Source: Opisthorchis felineus (taxonomy: Eukaryota > Platyhelminthes > Trematoda > Opisthorchiida > Opisthorchiidae). Taken from it: a stretch of 64,000 nucleotides of DNA. The notes beneath the pieces were generated by a model. The model had not been told where the DNA came from and made no database searches. It was given only the letters and a program-made list of their open reading frames with translations. Position numbers and translations under genes: made by a program. The stretch lies in assembly GCA_004794785.1 (NCBI GenBank), contig SJOL01008604.1, forward strand, positions 83,316 to 147,315. Direction: 5' to 3'. Each line of letters opens with the position of its first letter. The first letter of the stretch is position 1. Positions 21,480 to 33,743 of this stretch are shown here, piece after piece.

Positions 21480-22640
21480 GTCATGGCATTTAACAGAGTA
21501 CTTTGCTGTTATCAGGCGATTGTGCTTGCCGTGTGCCTCAGGTTTATGCCAGGGCAAAGAACTGCCCTGTCCGAAAAGGACAAGGCCTACGACCGGATGT
21601 GGGTGAACATGAATGGCCGTCCAGAGATAGACCAAGGCGGATCGGCGCAGGCAATCTGGAGCCAAATACAATGCTCAGAGGCTTTCAGGGATCTGGTTAT
21701 GTTTTGCGTTGACTCTAGAAAACTAAGCTACAAAAGACGGAAGCAAACGCCACGCAAAAATATATGCGAGCATTATGCGCTCCGTCCTCAATGCCCAGTT
21801 TGACGACCAAGACCCTGAGATTTCCAAAACAAAGATATCACAAATCTGGATGGAATAGGCCAAGCGACCAGATAAAAATATGGCTCGTCGGGTCACTATA
21901 TTTAAGAAGTTGAGGGATCAAATCAAGTGGCCCCGGAACACAAAGCACTGGCTTTGTTTACTATACTGCGGCGGCCTAAAAACTCAGCACACGTGAAGTT
22001 TGGTGATTTAGGAGAATCATGGATGCCGGAGCAGGATTAACCGTTGCCTTATGACGATAAGATACCTGACTTCAAAGGGTTCTGCTGTGATGCGCAAGTT
22101 ATGGACCGGCATTTAGGCGGTGCGGGTTCTCTATCCCTTATGGGACTCATATCGGATGCCATATTTTTCGACTTCTCAAAAGCATCCGATCGAGTCCCAC
22201 ACGTCCCGCTGCTCCACAGACTCGAGTTTTGCGGGATTCAAGAAAAAATTCTACACTGGATTAAGGCGTTCCTATCGGACAGTTCAGAACGAGTGAAGGT
22301 GGGCTCGACCTACCCTTCTCCGGCGCCATGCTTGACCAATTTTCCCTGGAGTATCGTCGCCCCCGAGGACACCTAATGCTTGCTTATGCCCTGTTTGAAC
22401 AAGGTTTGGCCAACAGGTTTTTCACCAAGGTTGACCCAGCAAACACACGGCGGGGACATGGTAAGATTTTCAAGCTCAGAGCGCACACCTTCACTTGAGC
22501 AAAGTGTTTCATCATTTCGGGTAGTAGCTGCGTATACTAACCTTCCCCCGACGGTTGTCCACGCTCCTTCCAGAACCCGGTTCAGAGCACTACTTGACAC
22601 TTTTTTAATGCAAGTCCTCTCGCTGGAAAGCATACTGCTG
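21480..22640 (+). mobile_element. Internally deleted CR1/Jockey-like non-LTR retrotransposon relic
   Basis: The reverse transcriptase part reads IFFDFSKASDRVPHVPLLHR followed by [20 protein letters not shown] (about 22160-22285) and [12 protein letters not shown]. This is the block around the first catalytic aspartate in CR1/Jockey-type enzymes. The next expected block (GVPQGS and then the YxDD box) is absent. From about 22470 the frame instead gives SSFRVVAAYTNLPPTVVHAP and RFRALLDTFL, typical of the C-terminal tail of the same elements. An internal deletion of several hundred bases therefore joins the two parts. Frames upstream (21483-21803) may be the remains of its earlier part but carry no clear motif. 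Non-functional. Confidence 0.75.
21976..22045 (+). repeat. Repeat fragment with an inverted partner at 23278-23345
   Basis: CACACGTGAAGTTTGGTGAT followed by TTAGGAGAATCATGG and AGCAGGATTAACC. The same string, with scattered changes (CACGTGAAATTTGGTGAT, TTGGGAGAATAATG, AGCAGTATTAACC), occurs on the minus strand near 23345-23278. The two copies are about 1.3 kb apart in opposite orientation. Family unknown. Confidence 0.6.
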
Positions 22641-24338
22641 CGCGCTGTGAACTTGAAGAGCAGTGCTACACCCTATTTTCGCTCGTGCCTTTCAGGTGTG
22701 CAATAGCCGCTGAACGACGAGAACAAAGCCGACCTGGGAAACTTGGGCGAAAGCCTTGATCCCGTGTATCAATCCGTGAATCCATGAGACGTTACGGTCC
22801 TGTCAACGTGAACGGCTTTGCAGTTGCATACACAGTGTGGCTTAGCCCCAATAGTTTGGTCACTTTTAATTGTGAGTGGAAGTTCCCCATAGTCTGTTTG
22901 AAGTAGGAGTCAAAACCTGGAAAGGCTACATTGAATCTAAGAAGCCTACAACCATAGTTCTTCCTCTCTATGGGAAAACACAAAGAAAGCGGTACCACAG
23001 CGCCTGGTGTTCTCACTAATGTAGATACTGGATGCAGCGTAGATACTCGTTCCCAACGAGACTACAGGGAACTCCTACCCACAGACATAGGTGACCAAAC
23101 GATTGGAGTTAAGTCAAACAGTGTATACAACTTTGTATCTAACTGCGAAGGCATTCATGTTGACAAGACTGCCCCATGTCTCACCATCAGGGTTGGAGAG
23201 CATCCGCCCCCGGATACAGGTCCATATCTCGCATGCGAAACACAGCAGAACCCTCTGAAGTCAGATATCCTCAAGTAATAGGACATCAGGTTAATACTGC
23301 TTTGACGCGCATTATTCTCCCAAATCACCAAATTTCACGTGTAGTGGGTTTTTCGAGGTCACCTCAATAAAGCCACTGCTATGTGCTCCAATGAGATTTG
23401 GTGTGATCCCAGAACTGCTTAAACGTACTGGCGCAATGGGCCTATTCGATCCAGAATTGTGGTATTTTTGTTCTGGAAGTTGCCAGTCAATTATCTCCTC
23501 TCGGTTATCTGTCTGGGGCACGGACAGGGCTATACAAAATTAATGCATCTGTCAGCACCCACAAGGTGTCAGCCAAAGCTTCCTCGGAAGTAATCGTTTT
23601 GACCTAAGTGTGCCTACAGGTCACGCCAAATCCTTTGTGGCCAACGTTGCACGCTGGGAACTCCTAGGCATCTCTATTCCTCAAAAAAATCTTCCTCTAG
23701 GAACAATGTCAGAGAAGAAATAATCAGCATCCCAGATGAAGCTCCTTTGGATGTTGATGCATCCTGAATTTTTCTTTGGGAAATTGGCTTGGGAGATAAA
23801 ATATTGATCAATCCACTTCCAGTAATTTTTGGGGCCATGCCGTCATAACCCTGGACTTATAACCCCAATGCATCGTCCCAAGAAGCTCCTGTGGAACGAC
23901 CAATGTCTGCTGCTTGCTTTAACCTGTTTTATGAGGCCAAGCGACGTTGGCTGCGCAATTCCACACAGCGCACGGTAGTCAAAGTAGTTCATCTAATTAC
24001 ATTCAGTGGTGTTGGGGTAACAAAAATGTTTCGGACAGGTCCAGGCGTACCTAGACAGCGTGCATATGGATGCTCCCGGATAATTTCGGCAACGCAGGGC
24101 TGTTCCTTAGAGTCTCTACAATGTGTCTCGAAAAGTCTCGATTGTTCTTTGACATTTACCTTGTGGCTTCTTCACCTGCTCCACATGGATTCAGGACGCC
24201 AGCGATCAGATAACTTTCAAAAACCCCTAATTCCGTACCTTGTTAAACCGTTACCGCAGTAAAGACACTAGAAAAACAATAAACTCTATCAAATCAAGTT
24301 CAGTTCAGCGGAGTAATTCGCCTTATTGTTTTAAACAG
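22641..24338. other. Intergenic DNA upstream of GAS8
   Basis: Contains the inverted repeat partner near 23278-23345 and open frames at 22970-23278 and 23891-24262 (plus strand) without recognised motifs. TTTTAAACAG at 24329-24338 is a good 3' splice site shortly before the GAS8 start codon, so this stretch may also contain the end of a 5'-UTR intron or the outron for spliced-leader trans-splicing. Confidence 0.35.
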
Positions 24339-24396
24339 GCAATTTCGTTGGCCTAGGCCACGATAAGTCATCTAAGACTTTTGAAACATCGAAATG
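24339..24396 (+). CDS. GAS8: GAS8 exon 1: 5' UTR and the ATG only
   Basis: The start codon ATG (24394-24396) is followed at once by a strong donor, GTAAGT, so this exon contributes one amino acid. Its upstream border is inferred from a 3' splice site (TTTTAAACAG ending at 24338), which could be a cis acceptor or a spliced-leader trans-splice site. The vertebrate protein starts MAPKKK, and here M joins PPKK, which supports this start. Confidence 0.75.
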
Positions 24397-27300
24397 GTAA
24401 GTGGGGATTTCCCTAAAGGATCTAAAAAATTAGCCACCAAAGAAAGCCGTCGCGAAGAAAAAGAAGAGGACAAGTAAGAATACAACGGTCATCCATGGGG
24501 TGAGCACGGCGGATATGACAAAAGAAGAGATAGAAGCTTTTGTCATACTACTCAGAGAGGAGGTTGATCGTGAAAGACAGGAACGGAATCTTGCAACTTT
24601 AGAGAAAGAAAAAATCATAAATTTTTGGGAACTGACTAAAAAGCAACTCGAAGATTCACGTGCCATCCTTGCAAAGAAGGAAAGAGAGATAGAAGATGCG
24701 GACGAACGACACCAACTGGAAATGAAGGTAAAAGATCAGATGATATATTCCCCTAAAAATGCGATGATATCATCCCAATTAGGAAAAGTTTTACTAATAA
24801 TAATGTTCTTAAATCTTTCAGCACTCAAAACCTAAGCCTTCATTAGTAAAGATGTTTCTTTCGAACTCCCAGAGCTACATATAAAATGCAATTACGTGAT
24901 TGCTAAGGAGCGAAATACAATATATCGCTTGTAGACTTACACAGCTAGTGTCAAAAATCCCAGAATTGACTTCAACTCTTGTATTACCATCTCTCATGGC
25001 CAATGCTAGGGTTGAACCTATCTTTTAGATGACCTGGAAAAATTAGGGCTTCAATATCCTGAAGTACCCCTACTACTCGTATTTTCCAACAAAGCTTACA
25101 CTGAATCCTTTGTTAGACGTTCATGCCAGCCACGAATTCGGACGTTTGAAAGAGCGGTTCAATGAAGTAACGATAGTCAGCATGATGATTTCTTGATGTA
25201 AGGAGTTAAGTAGACGATATATATATATATATAACATGGACTAACAGCCTAAACCTGATCCAGACGACACCAGACTGGCTCATCTATAAAGTCGTGAGCT
25301 TAAGTATCTGTTAACATTGGAACTAGGAGGCTAGTTCCACACCGGGTCATAGCTCCGTGAAACAGTCCTACAGTCCTATTTTCTTGCAGAACACATTTAG
25401 TACCACAGAAGGTATCGGCGCTTCATCGTTTCAGTAGCTGAGGTAATTGAAACGAGGCCTTTTTGGTACTTATATTTCTATATTTTTCTTTCAATGCCGC
25501 CTAAAGGATCGGTCTCTTTCTCCTTATTTGAAAATGACAAAACTGCCACTTGGTGAATGCTACTTTTTGAGGCCAACCAACTAAAAGATTGGTTCGTTCA
25601 TTTCCGAGCCATAGATTGCTTCAGCCTTATATATCATCAAATGAAGGCAAAAAAAGGATGACGGCTTAGAAACAAACATTTTACGAAATATTGTATTCAA
25701 ATGAAGCCTAAAAGAAATGCATACGAAACTCTGGGCAAAACGTCCATTCTTGACATTGTGAGTTTTAAACATTTTGGAGCTCATTCTTACCAAATCGACC
25801 TTACATATACTAAAGGGACGTGGCTTATCTAGGTATCAACCACTAAATATTTCAGCACGTATAAAAGATGCTCCACGAATAGCGACGTGCCTTAAATAAT
25901 GTAAACCATAATTATTATCAAAATATTTTTAAAACCAAAAATAGAGATGATCTTCACGCTGTTGGCTTCCGCGTAAACGCTCCTCAAGACAAGGAACACA
26001 TCTTAGAGTAATCGCCGCAGTAAATGACTCTCAATAACTTATTTCATTGCAATTTATTTCACGTCTGTATTGAGTAATCTCAGTGCTTCTGTTGCGTTAA
26101 CATAAAAATAATAATTTTTTGTTGTTCTTTGTCATTTACAAGAATAGCCCTATCTTTTAGTAATACTGGACAGTTTTGTCTAGCTGTAAGTAGCAATGGA
26201 AATATACTGAGGTGGATTTGAAGAAAATTATGACCTTTTACCGGAAAATTTTTCATTTACTTCCACGCGCATTACCCGTAGACTGAACAAAAGTAAATCA
26301 ATAAAATGTGGTCTTTTTGATGTGTTGAGAGACAATTAAAACACTACTTTGTTTATCTTAGAATTTCGAATACTCTTCCACAATTAATTATCCTGACCTT
26401 GTTTAACAACAGGGTTAAATTGTAGTGTTATGCCGTTCTGCTGTATTTCCTGTAGTCTGCTTTGGCTAGATGTGCAATGCAAAGTTTTTGATTTAAGTTA
26501 CAATTTTCGGATGGATTTTATTGCAACCGTGACTAGCTTAAATGTATTATATAACTTGTTTTGCTACACTGCTGCATGGACAATTATTGTTTTCTACAAT
26601 CAGTCTCAAAACATCCTAGAGTTCCATATTTCCGGAAACAAGTTGGTTTGCCAAAAGAATAACAACTGATGCACTTTACCTATTAGGTGGTGTACACTTG
26701 TGGTTGTGAGTTGTAAACCAAACTTCACACCGTATTCTACAGAATCAATATATTCATGAATTTGCAAAAGGAAGATTACATTGAATATTTATGAAGAAGC
26801 GCTGATACGAATAAAATAGGTAAAACATCCAATTACTTATATGCGTCACTTTTGCTTAAGCGGTTTGAGCAAATGCGGGGGCTACATATTGTTTAAAAAC
26901 AGAATTTATAAGACATAAGAACACCATAAACCCTCTCAGTTAATGAGCTGTTGTTGACATATATTCTGATATCTTTTATTCAGCCACTCCAATAAATTAC
27001 CGTAATCTCGGTGAATTTTATGTTGTCAAAATGGGAGACAGAGTTGTAAAACTCAAGTAAATCCAAACTACACACCTCAATAAATAAGCAATAGTACACG
27101 CAACAAAAGTCAAACCTGGTTAGCTTTTGCATTCAAACATGGCGTTCCAAACCAAAAACAAAAAGCTGTTGTCTACTTTGTCCACGATAAAGAACTAGTC
27201 AAGTCCTTTTGAATGATTGTATAATTAGTATTGCTTAAATTTTTATATAATAAAGGTAACATATTTACTCGACAAAAGTAAGGAATTGGTTGTCTTAAAT

Positions 27301-30300
27301 GTGAACATGGGGTATCAAAATATGCCCTCAGGTTTTTGAGATACAAAAGACGGCAACTGCAGTGTATAGGCTGTGGAGAATAGTGAAACACTAGGACACT
27401 TACTGATCTGCAATCACAAAACTCAGTTTCCTACCAAGCTAACGGTACCTCTTTATTAGGCCACAGCAGATAATAGTAGTTGATTGGCTAGAGGCACCAA
27501 GCATGTAAAAATAAACTACTTAACCACGAGCTTCCTGTTTGCACATATACAAAAAGCGCAGTTGGGTTCAAAATAACCGCAGAATAAGAGACCCAGTGAA
27601 CAAAATTTTATGGATGAATCTTAATTTTTGCCCTAATGATATAGCAAATGCAGTGTTTCTTCAGAAAAAGTGTCACACAGCTCAATTAGTCATAATAACC
27701 AAATATAAAAGTAATGTCCGGGCTTTTTATGCTTTGAACCAGATAAAAAGAGTATCAGTTACCACCATCGAACTGATAAATACCTCTGAATAATTCTAAT
27801 AATAATAAAAGTACGCTTAGTTGTGGATATTTTGTTTGACCATATTACTTCTCAAAACCTTGTTTAAAAGTCATACAGTTGCCACTATATAAAATACCAA
27901 ATATGATATACACATCAAAAAAATAGCTGACAGGCAGCTATCAAAACAATGTGTTCATTTAATGAACAGCCAATTGTATAATGCTGTTATTGTGGTTGAA
28001 TTACCAAAAACCAACAAGAAGCCCAGGAAAGATAGGAGCGTTTAGGCAGTTCTGAGAAATTAAATATATAACATTTATAAATCAGGAAAATCTTGTCCAA
28101 AGCCCTTGGAGTTTTTAGTTCGTTCGGACACCCTTCAGCACACATCTTACAGTACAGATCACGGCAGAAATATGTTGCTCAAGTTAGACAAACTACCCAG
28201 CCTTGCACGTGAACTGTTTAACGTGATGCCACATATTGAAAGTGTTTCCAAAGAGCTTGGGAAAATCACATTCACAAAGTTTTGGTAAAGGTCCGACAAC
28301 AAATAGGCCCACATCAGTTAACTGGTCTACTGTTGACGAAATTTCAGCTCTCAGTTTTATCAAATAAATGACCATCAGCAAGCCGAAGGCCCTACTTGTA
28401 CGGTAAAACAGGCAAAGCTGAATTTGTATAGTACTGTTGGATGTATATGTTTTTTATCCATTAGTGCACCACAAATAAAATTACTTATAATATATTGTGT
28501 AATATGGATGGATAGGTAGCTCCTTGGTATGGCCTTCATCATCTGTTTTTTTCCAGAAGGTGTTTACGATATTCATTAATTATTTCACTTTGAACTGTTC
28601 TGCATCGGTCATCCGTAGAAGAGTTAACTGTGGTTGAACGTGATACAGTATGCACCAATTTGGTTAATTTATGCCATTTTTAGTAGATACATAAATTCTG
28701 TTTTTCGGTTAAAAAATGCACACCTTCATTAAACTGGTCAAACAGTACGTTTATTTCAAACCATTTTTACAAAAAGGTCTTAGAATGACCAGATCGTTCG
28801 ATATACTTCGTTTTATAAAAAAAGCTGCTTTAAATGGGCCCAGTTCTACCTTGGCCTTCACAAGGTCCTATTATTATCTCAAACACTCTTTGATTACAAC
28901 GGGCAGCATAGATTGGATTGAAAACCATGCAGTATTGTGCTAAAGTACTACATTATCCGTCATGTTGCTGTATGCACATGAAGCTCAAATGCAACGCCCA
29001 TTGTCTAGCTTGCCAAATATGCCGTAGCATTTTGTTACCATTTTCTCCGTAGATATTACCAATTCAGTTGTCTTACTTTCATCACCACCAGCAGCTGCAT
29101 ACTGTATAAATGCCATCATGGTTTTGTTAACTGATGTCGTGAAAAAATGAAACCGACATTTTTGCATTAAACAAGGCAAATAGTATTTTTAAAGGATATC
29201 TTCTATAGTGACCAATGATATTTATATTCATTAGAAGGTCATAGACAGTCGTGAGATGAAGACAGTAATCTTATTTTACCCAGGCAACTAAGTTGACATT
29301 AAGCTATTTCTTCTAGTGTTTCTAACCACTTTGCCACCTAAATCCTGAAGGATAGGAATTTTCCTCAGGATGGGCTTCGTTGCCCGTAGTAATCCAGATA
29401 TATCAGCAGGCGACTACGCAATTTCTCGTAAACCATTTTTACTTTGCATCATATTAAAGAATTTATTCTTTAGCACATGAAGCAAATGCTTAAAACAGGG
29501 TACAACTCAAAGTTTTGCAAGCTTGTCTATTCCACGAGTCACCACATTAAAAACCAACTGACCTAATCCAGAAGGTCTAATTCTGTTATCCCACCAAACT
29601 ATAGCAATTTTTCGAAGGCAGCGACAATCAAATGCTGGTAAGCTTTTAAGATCTGCTTATATTTGCAAGATTTCTAAGCCATCGAGGAAAGAAAAATGCC
29701 ATAAGTCAACGTAACCTCTATCCTCAACAGGAAAGTCATAAGCTGACATTAGCGGCCCAGCAATTTCACATGGCTATCTGTATTCTGCCTAAACCAATTT
29801 AACTGATGCTTTTTGCCCAGGTGTGACAGTTTTGTTTCATCGTTTGAGTGTGTTCCTCTTCAGAATGGTTGTTAAAATAGCGTAACTGCAGTGGCCAATG
29901 CTTTCGCCATTTGCCCTGTCCAAGATTGAAATCGGTCTTACTTTTGACAACCTATGAATGCGTATAAGGCCACGTCACTGCCACGAGGCCATAAGTTTAC
30001 TTTGTATTTCTTGTACTTTAAACTAGACACTCTCTATCCCACCTCTTTTGTCGCAATTTTTGCAATCAATCTCACTTCTGAAGTTTCTAAAGAGCATTCA
30101 AAAGCAATTGTTTTGTCTCCTCGTGTTACCCAACGAACGTCTACAACATAAATTCACACGTTATAATGACCGAAATATTTTATTCAAACCTTAGCTAAAC
30201 CTGTCAGAAATAAGCAAACTAAAAATTTTATTCCACAACTCCGAGAAAAAAGTTCAAATAAAGTATAACACAGCTACCTCAACTAAACGGGTATGTTTTT

Positions 30301-33300
30301 GGTATCTGTGCAAGACGCAAGTTCTTCCTTTAAAATTGGTAGCATTTCAAATACATATAACAGAAACCCTGTGTGGCAGATCAACAGGGTCACTGTGCAC
30401 CTTTCACCAACTGCCACATACTGTCCATCTGCTGCCCGATGCACTTTTCTACTTTGAGGGGACATGCAAAGCGTTTCATTTACCACGGTAATGGGTAATT
30501 TAGGCTTGTTTTCGTTTGATTGTAAGCAGTAATTTACAGAGGTTAAGCACAGGGGAGTCATACGGTCATTCATAGTGCGCAGGTGGTTTATACAAACAGC
30601 GATCTGGCGAGTTAATGTTTAAACCCTGTTCTTCGCGGTAGTCTTGCTAACATTCACCTGTAAGCCAGCCGGTGTCAACCTTAAGGTTTGCGAACACTGG
30701 CCGCAACATAAGCATCTTTCTTTTCATGCCTTTGTACATCCCAGTCTGTACATCCCAGTCCAATTACTTGGTTTGTATAGTATCTGCGTGCTGTGATGCA
30801 GATTAGCCAGTTCGCGCAAAACGGCTGACCGTATCAGTGTTCTCTGAAAATACTCTCACGTGACCTGCCACTCACCCCCGGTTGAGGAATTCCTGATTGA
30901 TTTCTTGTGATACAGGCGCAACATTGTTTATCAAGATGGATTAAACATTGGTTGCTTATGTGAAAAAACTGTTAAATCTTTGTTTTAACCTCATTAGGTG
31001 ACATATTCGTAATTATATGATTCGTGAACACGTGTAATGGAACCACCCACCAGTAAGCATGCGGTGTGTCGATGCTGTGGTTATCCTTGAACTCTGGCCG
31101 CGTCACCATCATCAGGTCTTAGGGGCTCGTAGATACCAGCATTCACGTTACCCTCTTGTGGATGGGATTAGCCTCTAAGTGTCAACCATGTTTCTTAGTA
31201 TTTTAGGTCAGGAGTCACATTTCCCACGAAACTATGACAACTGATATGAAGCTCATCACTCAGATGCACAATTAATAATTTGGCAGGGCGCAGTCGATTG
31301 TGATAGTAGTTCACAACCACCTTTATGCTTTGATCTAAATTTCCTTCCCAACTTCATTCCCACTGATGGTTATTTAGTTACAATTCATATTCCTTTTGTT
31401 CGCTAACCCTGGTAAAATTGCCTACTCGGAAGAAACCCTCAATTCAAGGTTTTTGTAGAAACTCAACAGAAAAAACTTAAAGTGCATGTGGGCTGGCTGT
31501 TGTCAACATGGCGCTTCTTCATCAAGGTTAACAGGACTGGCGATTAGATTGGATAGGCTCAGCAGTGGATTATGCTGCCTATCTGAAACGAGAAAGCTCA
31601 ATCTCAAAACATAAAACAGCTGTAATCTTCTACTCTTATCAATTTTACGACACTGGCTTTTATAGTATTTCTAAGACAATGGCTGCAGTGGATGCTGATT
31701 TCAACGTTGTATTTAGTTTGCTTGCCAACTCTAAAACCGTTGATCGCATCCCAGTGAACTCCGGACTTTTTGCCAGGACAGCTTGTGCTAAATTCAAAGC
31801 ATATAGCATACCTATTAATTCACGGTGCTTCTTCACCATATCTGCCTATTCTCCGACGAATACCATCCAGGATTCAATTTTAACGAGTTAACGTTATCCA
31901 TGAAAATTGTCATTTTGGTGTTACTATTGGCTATCGATACGAATGCTTAAATGGCAGACTTCGTAACACAGCGCTCTGGGTGGTCGTCGCTTCTCAGGTA
32001 TCTATTACGGTGACAATGAAAACGCTCCCCTTACTCCTGCGCAGACGATATTTCTTCCTGGTACATATTTCAAACTGCTCCCAACAAAATTTCAGTGTGG
32101 GCCTGTGCTCTCTTATCAATGGCAAACTGAAACTAACCAGATTGTATCAACTTTATATGGAAACAGTGTATACATGACTGAAGGGTATGGTGGAGCACCC
32201 GTCTATACCCAACCTATGCTTTAGTGTACGCAACATGGAATTCTGCTAGGAAAGACATCAACAAGACTACCCCTGTCTGCCTTTCTAAACCACATTTACC
32301 AGCACACCCAATAAACCAGCCTACTTCTGCGCTTGCAACCAAATAAGCAGGTAATATGATTTACCACTATTCAGATAAGCATACTTTCCAATCCGCAAGT
32401 GCTCACTTATGTGGATATACAAAAAATACACAGGGTACTGGCTGAGAGACTGCCAAATTTCCTGATTTACTGATTGCTCGACAACTCAAGCGGACCATGA
32501 AAACAGCCAAGCCAACAACCAGCTCGCAGTACAACTGTCTGCTTCTCCGACATGAAACTGCAAACTCTGGTCGTACAGAAGTGCTCCAGAGGTGGAAGCT
32601 GCGTTACTTGCTGAAAAATTCCCAAGGCTAACATAAATACTTAAGACATCAAGAAGTAAAACAGTGAGTGTGCTCCTCGACATTATGAAAGAAAGATAAA
32701 CATATAGCCGAGATGGCAAAACACATCAAGCGTTAGAGAAACTACCTTGCGTAACTATATAACTGGCCTCAGGTAGCCGTAGCTGCGCTCCAGTTTACAA
32801 TGAGTACGCTGTTTACTTGATTTACATCCTCCAACTTATCATGAGCTCATTAGAGACACAAGGATTTTATTATTCAGAGATGGCAATCCAAAACAGATTC
32901 CACAATTACAAACCTGTTGGATCTCCGAAGAGAAGCTTAATAAACGCAGTACAGCCAACTTTACCCGTATGTTTGTGTTGTGGCAGCGGGCGTGATGCAA
33001 GCCCGATAAATGTTGCTTCAAAGTGCCAGTAGCCGTTACTCCGAACAGTCTGTTTTCTTACTTTGAGCATACTATTCTTAAACGTTAAGCTGCTTTTTGT
33101 TTGGCTGAAGTCGACTAAATTGCAGGGTTACTAGCGTCACTTACTAGATCCAAATTGCCCATTGGTGTCCTTGAGAGTTAAAAATGGGGTAGGGGCGGCT
33201 CAGTGGTTAGAGCGCAAATTTACTGAACGGAAGGTCCGTCGTTCGAACCCGACCTCTGCATCTCGACTTCCCCTGTTTAAGCTCAAGCAACTTGGCAGTA

Positions 33301-33709
33301 TGTCCATATTACCTACGTTTGAACACCCTCCTTGCCTTGCTAGCGAAATTTTCGAATGGTGCTATACGGAGGAGCTGAAATCAACGTTTGTTAGCTAAAA
33401 ATAGCTTACAATGAATATTCTCTTTTGAAAGTTAGAGATTAGGGCAACCTCTGGTGTGGTTTAACCAAAGAACTGAGTGAGTATAGTGATGGTACGTCAA
33501 CTGTGCCCGAAAGTCCATCGCTTTAATCAGGAGTGATGCCACTAGAACACATTGAATTAAAATAAAAGAACGATAGGTTTGGCGAGTTACCCTTATTCAC
33601 AAATTGATTTGGTATGAAAGGAAGTGAAACTTTCACTTGTGCTATTCTTCAATCAAATGTACCAGAACCTCCGCCCCGTGTTTCATCTAGGATGATATTC
33701 GAGGTATAT

Positions 33710-33743
<34 letters not shown>

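Noticed and set aside
24430..24666. Minus-strand serine-rich ORF
   Set aside because: It is the antisense shadow of GAS8 exon 2.
24500..24835. Separate gene starting at the GTG/ATG near 24500
   Set aside because: The frame is the inside of GAS8 exon 2. Conserved residues continue upstream to 24434, and the match ends at the splice donor at 24728.
28716..29180. Receptor guanylate cyclase relic (VTIFSVDI looked like VTIFFSDIVGF)
   Set aside because: The flanking residues fit an RTE-type YADD region better (VVLLSSPP and following helix), and the kinase-like part did not align at the expected distance.
33188..33262. tRNA gene
   Set aside because: A and B boxes are present, but no closing acceptor stem was found and the downstream body is shared with the copy at 62531-62708, so it is a SINE head.
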